Assembly: GCF_016921115.1 (NCBI RefSeq) | Contig: NZ_JAFFZS010000019.1 | Location: forward strand, 1 to 64,000 | Reading direction: 5' to 3' | DNA: 64,000 nt | From: Streptomyces actuosus | Lineage (GTDB): Bacteria > Actinomycetota > Actinomycetes > Streptomycetales > Streptomycetaceae | Shown here: piece after piece, positions 36,033 to 45,800 of the stretch | Position numbering within the stretch: the first letter of the stretch is position 1 | Layout: each line of letters starts with the position of its first letter | Notes under the pieces: generated by a model | Databases searched by the model: none | Told to the model about the DNA's origin: nothing | The model's input: only the letters and a program-made list of their open reading frames with translations | Program-made: the position numbers and the translations under genes

Positions 36033-39000
36033 TCAGCCCAGGCTCACCGGCCGCTTCCAGTCGCTGTGCTCGCCCGCCTCGTCGATGACCTTGCGGGGGC
36101 TGCCGTGCGTCGTGCGCCCGCCCGGGTAGAGGTAGACGTTTCCGCTCTTGAACATCACCCACAGGTCGGGGATGCCGTCACCGTCGGCGTCGGGCGTACC
36201 GATCAGGTGCGGGATGTTGTCCGTCGCCCAGCCCGACTCTCCGTACACGGCGTCGGCGCCGGTACGGGAGGTGGAGGCCAGGCCCAGCGACAGGATGTCG
36301 GTCGCCCTGCCCCCCGGTCCGGGCTTGCCCTCGCGCAGGTAGAGCCGGCCGCTGCTGTAGGTGCGGAAGATCAGGTCTGCCGTTCCGTCCCCGGTCACGT
36401 CGTCGACGAGGACCAGGTCACGGCCGTCCCAGGCGCTGTTGGTCATCTTGTGCGCGGTGGCGAAGCTGCCTCCGGTGTACCCGGTGAAGATCCACAGCTG
36501 GGCGCCGTAGTTCGCGAACATGTCGGGCCTGCCGTCTCCGTCCACGTCCGACGCGGACAGGATCTGGGTGAGCTGCGAGGCGTCGGGGGCTCCGGCGGGC
36601 AGCAGGACCCGCTGGCGCCGGGAGACGTCGAAGCCGCTGTAGCCGTCGCCGGGGTAGACGTAGAGGTTCCCGTCGGCCGTGCGGGCGAGCAGGTCCTGGA
36701 CGCCGTCGCCCGCGAACCAGTCCCCGTTGTGAGTGATCAGCGCGTCGGTCCAATAGCCGTCCGGGGTGGGCACGGCCTTACCGGAGGAGGTGTCGTAGGA
36801 GGCGTCCATCCCGGTGTGCAGGTCACCGCGGCTGTCGCCCGGGAAGGCCTTGAGACGTCCGGTGTCGGTGATCACCAAGAGGTCGGGCTGACCGTCGCCG
36901 GTGGTGTCACCTGCGCCGTCCGGCTCGGCGCGTGGCGAGACGTAGAAGCGGTAGGCGGTCTGCCGGGAGATGTTGCCGACGCCGTCGACGGCCCGCACGT
37001 ACAGGATGTTGGGCCCTGCCTCCGGTGGTGTGACGCTCAAGGTGGCCTTGCCCTGCGAGTCGGCGTTCGCCTTGTGCCCGAAGCCGGTCGAGTTGAAGCT
37101 GTACTCGTACCGGACGACCTCGGCTGCGGAGGTGAGAGTCATCTTGCCGGCGGTGCCGAACCGCACCGTGGACCAGGTGCTGTCGGTGCCGTCCGCCGCC
37201 GGGAAGTCGGTGGACGTCACGGTGGGAGACGGCGGTGCCTTGAGATCGACCTGGAACCGGCAGGGCTGGCTGCCGTCGGGGGCGAAGTACGACACCGCGC
37301 CCTCGCTGTCCTTGGAGCGGACGTCCCAGGCGTAGGTCTTGCCGTCGGAGAACTTGTCCCAGCCGACCTTGATGTCCGCGTAGCCGTTGCTGTCCGTGGT
37401 GAGGTACTGGTCGACGATCCGATGGCCGCTGTCGCCGTCGGGCCAGACCCTGAAGTGCAGGTACTTCAGGTTGCCGTCGGGGTCGGAGCCCTTGGCGCGG
37501 AAGGTCAGGTCGGACTTGCCCACGGCCGAGTAGGGGCTGGAGAGGTCGCAGTCCGGGCCCGGCGTCATGGTCTGCGCCGTCGGCTGGTTCGGCTTGCGGT
37601 TGTAGGTCTCCTCGATGTACGGCGAGTTCTCGCCGTTGGCCTGGAACTTCTTCCAGGAGTTGGTGTCGCTCTCGTTCGCGGCGCGCAGCCCGACGGTGAT
37701 GGAGCCCCACTTCTTGTCCGCGGCCTCCTGAGCGGCGGACTTCACATCGAGCTTCACCCAACGGTCCGGACAGGAACCCGACTTGTAGCCGTAGCCGTTG
37801 GTGGCACTGGACAGCACGCGGTTCCAGCTGGGCTGGTGGTTCCAGGTGCTGGAGCCGGAGATGGTGCCGGTGAGCCACAGGTCGTACTTCCGGGCGCTGC
37901 AGCCCCAGGAATACGTCTGCAGCGCCCGGAAGTACGCGCTCTTGATCGTGGCGCCGTGCAGACTGCCGGACTGCTCCAGGGTGAACACCGAGCGGGACAG
38001 GCCGCCCGTGGTGGCCTCGTAGCCGACGCGGGCGTCGTTGGTGCCGTCGTTGAAGTTCTGCCCGTTGTAGAAGCTCTGGGTCGGGTAACGCTTGTACAAC
38101 AGCGTCCAGTTCTTCTTGTGACCCTTGAAGGAGGGGTCGACGAAGACCGGGTAGACGGTGTCCGGGGCGTCCAGCAGGGCGCGGTCCGGCGTGACGGACA
38201 GGACGGCGTCGTGCGCGGCTTTGCCGGTGGGCTCCAGCGCCGTGTCCAGTGCGGCGTCGTGGGTACCGGGCTGCGGTCCGGCCAGGCCCGGCAGGTCGAA
38301 CGTCGGGTCGACCTCGCTGGGCGACGGGGGCTGCTCGCCCAGGGTCACGGCGGGGCGGCCCGCGGAGTCCCAGGCGTACGGAGTGGGGCTGCTGGCCATG
38401 TCCGCACCGTCTGCGTCGAGCGCGCTGACGGCGTGCGATGCGGGGTCGAGCCGGAACGCCAACTCGGGTGCGGACAGCCGGTAGCGCAGTTCATCGAGCA
38501 GCGGGTCGTGCGCCGCGGCCCGGTCGTGCACGATCAGCACATGGGAGTAGCCGCTGTCCCGTGCCGTCAGCAGCAGGTCGATACCGGGACGTATGCCGCG
38601 GTACAGCGCCCGCGGGCCGTCCACCACCGGCTCGGGCAGCGGGCCGGGCCAGCCGACCGTCATCTCGTGACCGCCGGTGGTCATCCGTATCAGTTCGCTC
38701 CACTGCGCGTTCGGCGTGGAACCGTCGGCCTCGGCGGTGCCGGCGGGATGCAGCGGGGCGCGAACCGTGTCCCGTGAGCTCCGCCCGGCGCCCGGCGTCC
38801 CGTCGCTGAAGACGATCGGGTCGTTGACCGCGGTGGCCGCCCAGCCCTTCTCGGTGTGCCGCAGGGTCGGATCGATCGGCTGCCACCGCCCGTCGACCTC
38901 GGCCCGGATGGTGTCGCTGTACGTTCGCGTTCGCAACAGTCCGTCGGGCTGTGCCCAGGTGGTGGCGTTCGGTGTGCGCTCCGCCGTCACCTCGACGTCC

Positions 39001-39293
39001 TTGCCGGTCACCCGCGCGCGTCGCATGGCCTCCGGGGCGGTCAGTGGCCCCTTCGAGTGGCGGTCGCTTCGCTCACGCGACGGCGTGCCGGAGTCCTTGC
39101 CGCCGGCCAGGTGCAGGCCCACGGGCACGGCGATCGCCACCGCCACCAGCGCGGCGAGGCCTGCTCTGATCCGGTGTGTGCGCCGACGTCTCGATTCTCC
39201 CGCGGATGGGGCGGTTTCGGGTTCGGTCGGTGGTCGTGCCGATACGGAATTCGCCTGTCCCGCATCCGTGTCCGCGTTGTCCGCGGCCTCCAT
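36033..39293 (-). CDS. Membrane-anchored DNRLRE and FG-GAP repeat protein
   Basis: A 1086-residue surface protein. The ATG at 39293 is preferred because GGGGGGAG lies seven bases upstream; the frame runs on to 39419 without a ribosome site. Residues 1-42 are an acidic/polar cytoplasmic tail with a basic stop (RRRRTHRIR), then one TM helix (about 43-64). Outside, an Rhs-associated N-terminal region precedes a DNRLRE-type beta module (about 350-560: SRSVFTLEQSG... WNHQPSWN). Fibronectin-like segments follow (about 570-790), then four to five FG-GAP/VCBS repeats with calcium-type loops (TTGDGQPDLLV, DVDGDGRPDMF, DVTGDGTADLIF, DADGDGIPDLW). Such proteins are typical neighbours of Rhs toxins in Streptomyces. 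It is divergent from the Rhs gene. A role in displaying or delivering the toxin is inference. Confidence 0.85.
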   Translation of the reverse strand: MEAADNADTDAGQANSVSARPPTEPETAPSAGESRRRRTHRIRAGLAALVAVAIAVPVGLHLAGGKDSGTPSRERSDRHSKGPLTAPEAMRRARVTGKDVEVTAERTPNATTWAQPDGLLRTRTYSDTIRAEVDGRWQPIDPTLRHTEKGWAATAVNDPIVFSDGTPGAGRSSRDTVRAPLHPAGTAEADGSTPNAQWSELIRMTTGGHEMTVGWPGPLPEPVVDGPRALYRGIRPGIDLLLTARDSGYSHVLIVHDRAAAHDPLLDELRYRLSAPELAFRLDPASHAVSALDADGADMASSPTPYAWDSAGRPAVTLGEQPPSPSEVDPTFDLPGLAGPQPGTHDAALDTALEPTGKAAHDAVLSVTPDRALLDAPDTVYPVFVDPSFKGHKKNWTLLYKRYPTQSFYNGQNFNDGTNDARVGYEATTGGLSRSVFTLEQSGSLHGATIKSAYFRALQTYSWGCSARKYDLWLTGTISGSSTWNHQPSWNRVLSSATNGYGYKSGSCPDRWVKLDVKSAAQEAADKKWGSITVGLRAANESDTNSWKKFQANGENSPYIEETYNRKPNQPTAQTMTPGPDCDLSSPYSAVGKSDLTFRAKGSDPDGNLKYLHFRVWPDGDSGHRIVDQYLTTDSNGYADIKVGWDKFSDGKTYAWDVRSKDSEGAVSYFAPDGSQPCRFQVDLKAPPSPTVTSTDFPAADGTDSTWSTVRFGTAGKMTLTSAAEVVRYEYSFNSTGFGHKANADSQGKATLSVTPPEAGPNILYVRAVDGVGNISRQTAYRFYVSPRAEPDGAGDTTGDGQPDLLVITDTGRLKAFPGDSRGDLHTGMDASYDTSSGKAVPTPDGYWTDALITHNGDWFAGDGVQDLLARTADGNLYVYPGDGYSGFDVSRRQRVLLPAGAPDASQLTQILSASDVDGDGRPDMFANYGAQLWIFTGYTGGSFATAHKMTNSAWDGRDLVLVDDVTGDGTADLIFRTYSSGRLYLREGKPGPGGRATDILSLGLASTSRTGADAVYGESGWATDNIPHLIGTPDADGDGIPDLWVMFKSGNVYLYPGGRTTHGSPRKVIDEAGEHSDWKRPVSLG

Positions 39294-39859
39294 GTTCTGT
39301 CTCCCCCCTGGGGCGTTGTGCTGCTGGTCTGCCCTCAGAAACCGGCTGGATCGGCGTCCGGAACGCGGTGTGGAACGGTCCTGTCGCATCACCGCCCGGA
39401 ATTGACGCCAGCAGAGCATGGCCCATCGTTCGACGATTCGTCACGCGTGGTCCGGTGCGGCGGCGGTGTACCTGCCGGCCTCCGCCCGCGGGCCTCGCCG
39501 CGGCGGCTACCGCAGGTGGGAGCTTGATCGATGCGCCGGACGGAGGAGAGGTACGGCCGATTCACCCCGGCATAAGGGGCATCTGAGGGCGATGTGATCA
39601 CGTAGATGTCCGGCTCGGGCATGTAACCGCGGCAAGGGGAAGCTTGTTCGGGTGATCACGAGATGGCCGTTCATCGCATGAATCCGTGCACCGCGTGAGG
39701 AAACAAGCCGAAAGGTTCCCTTCATTTCATGTGATTGACGTCACGTGAGACGATCGCCGGTGGATTTCGTGTGATCACCCGTCGCAGAATCTGTGCGCTG
39801 TTTGTCAATTTTCTGTGGGCTACCCGACCGTGGTTCGCAGTGGGTGTGGGGGGAGCCAC
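39294..39859. other. 566-base divergent promoter region of the Rhs island
   Basis: Lower in GC than its surroundings, with no gene seen. It contains three GTGATCAC palindromes (39594-39601, 39652-39659, 39771-39778) and one CRP-like dyad at 39730-39745. Promoters for both large genes must lie here. Confidence 0.6.
39730..39745. promoter_or_regulatory. CRP-like site upstream of the Rhs gene
   Basis: TGTGATTGACGTCACG matches nine of ten defined positions of TGTGA-N6-TCACA, the CRP/FNR-family dyad. It is 115 bases upstream of the Rhs start. Streptomyces encodes a Crp protein, so cAMP-Crp control of this toxin is possible. Confidence 0.5.
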
Positions 39860-42800
39860 ATGTCGCCGGTTCCGGCGCGTTCATTCCGCTTGCCTTCCGT
39901 CAGAGCGTTCCGTGCCGACCAGCGGCCGCTCCGGATTCGGGCGGCCGCCGTCAGCGTCTCCATGGCGCTGTGCATGGCGTTGCTGCCGAGCGCGGCGTGG
40001 GCCATCGCCCCGCACGCGCGTGACGATGTGCCGCTGACGGATCTTCAGAAGAGCACCGCTGCCTCACTGGACGAGGCGAAGGCGGGCGAGTACGAGGACT
40101 GGGAAGGCGAGCTGACGCCTCCCGACGAGTACAACCCGACCAAGACCGCGCCTCCGCCCGGCGGTTCGGCCGCTGTGGCGCTGGACGCGTCCGGCGACCG
40201 GCTGGTGCAGGCCGGCGACCTGCCGGTGAGTATCGGCAAGGCCTCGCCCACCGAGTCCGACCCCGAGCCTCCCGCCCCCACGGGCACCTGGAACGTGGCG
40301 GTACAACCGCGTTCCAGCACCGAGGACGCCTCCGTCGACGGCGCGATCATCACGGTGACCCCGCCGTCGAGCGGCGCGACCCCGGTCGACGTCCAGCTGG
40401 ACTACGGGAAGTTCGAGGACCTGTACGGCACGGAATGGGCCTCCCGGCTCCAACTGGTGCAGCTCCCCGAGTGCTTCCTGACCGCACCGGAGCAGGACGG
40501 TTGCGCCACCCCCACCGAGGTGCCCACCGAGAACGACCCGGGCACCGAGACCGTACGCGCCACCGTGGACCCGGCCACCGCGCAGACCGAGGGCCTGACC
40601 GCGCAGTCCGGTGGCGGTCCGATGGTGCTCGCCGCCACGGACTCCGCGTCGGGTGCGGGCGGCACCTACAAGGCCACCGACCTCTCCCCGTCCGGCACCT
40701 GGACGGCGGGCGGCAGTGGCGGCGGCTTCTCGTGGACGTACCCGCTGACGATTCCCAAGCCGCCCGCCGGCCCCGCCCCCAAGATCGCCCTCAACTACTC
40801 GTCGCAAGCGGTCGACGGCAAGACATCGGTCGCCAACGGCCAGGCCTCCTGGGTGGGCGACGGCTGGAGCTACCACCCCGGCTTCATCGAACGCCGCTAC
40901 CGCACGTGCTCCGACGACCTCGACGGCAGCCCGAACAACGACAACGGCACCGACAAGAAGAAGGCCGACCTGTGCTGGGCCTCCGACAACGTGGTGATGT
41001 CGCTCGGCGGCACCACGACGGACCTGGTGCACGACGACGCCTCCGGGGACTGGACACCGTCGTCCGACGGCGGTGAGCGCGTCGAGCACAAGACGTCGAG
41101 CACCAACGGCAACGGCGACAACGACGGCGAGTACTGGATCGTCACCACGCGCGACGGCACCCGCTACTGGTTCGGCCGCAACAAGGTGGGCGGCGGACTC
41201 GCCGACACGAACTCCGTCTTCACCGCACCGGTCTTCGGCAACCACGCGGGCGAACCCTGCCACAAGACCGCCTTCGCCGACTCGGCCTGCACCCAGGCCT
41301 GGCGCTGGAACCTCGACTACGTCGAGGACGTCCACGGCAACGCGATGGTCGTCGACTGGGCCCGCGAGACCAATCACTACGCCAAGAACGGCAAGTTCAA
41401 GCAGCACGTCTCCTACGTGCGCGGCGGCTACCCCAAGCAGATCCGCTACGGCCTGCGCGCCGACGACCTGGGCGGCGCACCGTCCGCCAAGGTGACGTTC
41501 TCCGTGTCCGAGCGGTGCGTGGCCGAAGGTGCGGTCGACTGCTCCGACACCGAGTTCACCTCGAAGAACTACGAGGACAAGCAGCCCTGGTGGGACACCC
41601 CCTCCACGCTCAACTGCACCGCGGACGTCAAGAACTGCTACGTCAGCGCGCCCACCTTCTGGACCCGCAAGCGGCTGACCGGCGTGACCACCTACGCCCA
41701 GCGCACCGAGGGCTCCACCGCGCTGTCGAAGGTGGACCACTGGGCGCTGGAGCAGTCCTTCCCGCGCCAGCGCACCGACACGCACCCGCCGCTGTGGCTG
41801 GACTCCATCACCCGCACCGGTTACGGAACCGACGGCTCGGGCACGTCCCTGCCGCCCGTGACCTTCCTGCCGAACGTCGACGACATGCCCAACCGGGTGG
41901 CCCGCTCGGCCAGTGACCCGACACCGGACTTCGACCGGCTGCGCGTGGCCACCATCCGCACCGAGACCGGCGGCGAGATCCAGGTCGCCTATTCCACGCC
42001 GTGCCCGAGCGGTTCCGCACCCGACCCGAAGACGAACGGCACCCGCTGCTTCCCGGTGCACTGGTCGCCCGACCCCGACCTGAAGACCCCGAAGATCGAG
42101 TGGTTCAACAAGTACGTGGTCACCAAGGTGACCGAGAAGGACCGGGTCGCCCGCCAGCCCGATGTGGTGACCACCTACACGTACGAGGGCGACGGAGCCT
42201 GGGCCAAGGACACCGACGAGTTCAGCAAGCCCGCCCTGCGCACCTACAGTCAGTGGCGCGGCTACGCCTCGGTGCTGGTGAAGAAGGGCGTCACCGCCGG
42301 GACCGGCGGCAACAAGGCCACCGAGCAGTCCCAGGCCCGGCTGCGGTTCTTCCGCGGCATGTCGCGTGACGCGGGCCGGGCCGAGGTCACCGTGAAGGAC
42401 TCGCAGGGCGCCTCCCTGGCCGAGGACCTGCTCCCCTACCAGGGGCTGACCGCCGAGACGATCGTCTACACCAAGTCCGGCGGCACCGTCGCCTCGCGGC
42501 AGGTGACCGTGCCGTGGGCCAAGAAGACCGCCACCCGCGAGCGCGGCGACGGCCTGCCCGACCTGGACGCCTGGCGCACCGGGGTCACCCGCACCGACGC
42601 GGCCCGGATGACCAGCACGGGCCACGAGCGCACCGTGCGGACGGTCACCACGGTCGACAGTACCTACGGCCTGCCCCTCACCTCCTACCGATCCACCCTG
42701 ACCCCGGACGCCGACGGAAAGCTGACCACCGGCGACCGGCAGTGCACCGCCACCACCTACGTGCACAACACCGCCGAGCACCTCATCGGGCTCGTCCAGC

Positions 42801-45800
42801 GCGTGCGCACCACGGCCGGCGACTGCGACCACGCCCCCACCGCGAGCGCGGACGAGGTGGTGTCCGACGCGCGGACCTCCTACGACGCGCTGAACGCCTT
42901 CGGCACGGCGCCCACCCGGGGCCTGCCGTACCAGGTGGACACCGTCCAGGGCGACGGCTCGGGCTGGGTCACGACCTCCCGCGCCGCGTACGACGCCCTG
43001 GGCCGTGTACTGAGCGTCACCGACGCGCAGGGCCACAAGTCGACCACGGCGTACACCCCCGCGACGGGGCCGGCCTTCACCACGACGACCACCGACGCGG
43101 CCGGGTTCACCCGGTCGACCCTCGTCGACCCGGGGCGCGGCACCCCGCTGACGGTGGCCGACGCCAACGACCGCAGGACCACCGCCACCTACGACGACCT
43201 GGGCCGCACCACCGCGGTGTGGACGCCCTCGCACAAGCAGGGCACCGACAAGGCCGTTCACCGGTTCGCCTACCAGATCGGCGCCGACGAGCCGCCCGCC
43301 GTCACCAGCAGCACCCTGCGGGACAACGGCACCTACGAGGACTCGGTGACGATCTACGACGGTCTGCTGCGCCCGCGGCAGACCCAGTCCGAGGCCCTGG
43401 GCGGAGGCCGCCTGGTCACCGACGTCTTCCACAATGCCTCCGGCACCGTCGAGCAGACCGACCACGGATACCTGGCGAAGGGCGAACCGGACACGGAGAT
43501 CTTCGTGCCGGAATCGGTGTTCCAGATCCCCGCGTCGACCCAGACCGCCTACGACGGCATGGGCCGCCCCGTCAAGGCGACCGAGTTGCACGAGGGCGAC
43601 CCGGACGCCTCCACCGTCTACAAGTACGGCGGCGACTGGACCCTCGTCTGGAGCGGGAAGACCGGCGACGGCACCTCCACGCGCCTGGGCAGCAACGCCG
43701 TCAAGACGTTCACGGACACCCTGGGCCGCACCCGGGCCGTCCGCTACTACACGGACGTCGGCCTGCACGAGGGCCAGAACACCCACTACGTCTATGACGC
43801 TCGCGACACCCTGTCGAAGGTCACGGACGCCCAGGGCAACACCTGGAGCTACGAGCACGACGCCCGAGGTCGCCTGACCGGCGCCACGGACCCGGATCTG
43901 GGGACGTTCACGTTCGGCTACGACGACCTCGACCGCCAGATCTGGTCGCAGGACGGGGCGGGTCGCCGTCAGTACACCGCCTACGATGTGCTCGGTCGCA
44001 GGACGGCACTGCGCGACGACGCAGCGGACGGCACCCTGGTGGCGAAGTGGACGTACGACTCCGTGTCCGGAGGCAAGGGGCAACTGGCCTCGTCCGCCCG
44101 CTACTACTCCGGTGAGGCCTTCGTCAACGAGGTCACCGGGTACGACAGCGAGTACCGCGTCACCGGAACACGGACCACCGTTCCCGACACGGAGGCCACC
44201 AAGGGCCTGGCCGGCAGCTACAGCTACGGCTACGGCTACACCGACACCGGCAAGCCGCTGTACACCGACCTGCCCGCGGCCCCCGGCGGTCTGGCGGCCG
44301 AACGCGTCGTCACCCGCTACAACGGCGACGGCGTCCCCCTCACGACCTCCGGTCTGAACTGGTACACCTCCGACGCCGACTACAGCCCCTACGGCCAGGT
44401 CCTGCGCACCGTCTCCGGTGAGTCCGGGCACCGGGTGTGGTCCACCAACGAGTACGACGTCCACACCGGCCGCCTGACCCGCAGCGTGTACGACCGCGAG
44501 ACAGCGGGCCCGCACCGGCTCGACGACACGTGGTACGGCTACGACATCGCCGGCAACGTCACCTGGATCACCGACGTGCGCGCGGACGGCAGCCGCGATC
44601 GGCAGTGCTTCTCCTACGACCCGATGGGGCAGCTCCGCAACGCCTGGACCGGTGCGACGGGTGGCTGCCCGCAGGCCTCGGGGGAGCGCGGTGCGGGCCC
44701 CGACCCGAAGGACGTGACCGCCGGCCCCGACGGCGACGGTTACTGGTACTCCTACGACTTCGACTCGGTCGGCAACCGCACCGAACTGGTCGACCACGAC
44801 CTGAACGACCCCGCGCTCGACGACACCTACACCTACGACTACGGCGTCACCTCCGGCAACAACGGAACCCAGCCCAGCACCGTCACCCGGCCGCACGCCC
44901 TGACCCGCGTCGACTCCGTCGTCCGCGAACCCGGCTCCAATGCCACCTCGATGGCCACGTACGGCTATGACGTGACGGGCAACACCATCACCCGCACGCT
45001 GGGCGGTGACACCCAGAACCTGGAGTGGGACCGCCGCAACAAGGTCACCTCGGTCTCGGGCTTCGGCACCGGCAAGGGAGCAGTGGTCAACGCGTCGGGC
45101 AAATGCCTGGACGTGGAGGGCGCCAAGACGGCCGACGGCACACCCGTCCAGCTGTACCGGTGCAACGGAACTCCGGCCCAGCAGTGGCAGTTCACCGGGG
45201 ACACCCTGCGGGCCATGGGCAAGTGCGCCACGGCCTCCGGCACGAACCTGGTCCTGTCCGCCTGCGACGGCAGCGCGGCCCAGACCTTCACGCGCCGCGC
45301 GGCCGACGACTCGCTGTACCAGGCCGCCTCGGGCAAGTGTGTGGCTGTTCCTTCCGCGGACTTCACCGACGGACGGAACCTGCAGCTCAGCGACTGCGCC
45401 GCGGGCGACGCCCAGCGTTGGACCGCGGGCGACACCACCAGCTACCTGTACGACGCCCAGGGCGATCGCCTCGTCGAGAAGACGGCCACCACCCGCACCT
45501 TGTACCTGGGTGAGACCACGGTGACGGTCGACTCGGCCGGCACCGCACTGAACGCCGAGCGCTACTACAGCCAGCCCGGCGCTCCTACGACGCTCCGCAG
45601 GACCCACGGCAAGCCCACCGGTCACGAGCTGAGCGTCCTGTTGTCCGACCGGCTCGGCACGGCCACCACAGCCGTCTCACTCGCCGACGGCCAGGCCGTC
45701 ACCCGGCGCAAGTTCGGCCCGTACGGCAACCCCCGCGGTGCCGAGCCGGGCAACTGGCCCGGTCGCAGTGCCTTCCTGGGCACCGGCGTCACCGACAGCA

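Noticed and set aside
40064..45625. 1853-residue open frame antisense to the Rhs gene
   Set aside because: It is a by-product of the GC-rich third codon positions of the Rhs core; no signal, domain or start context.
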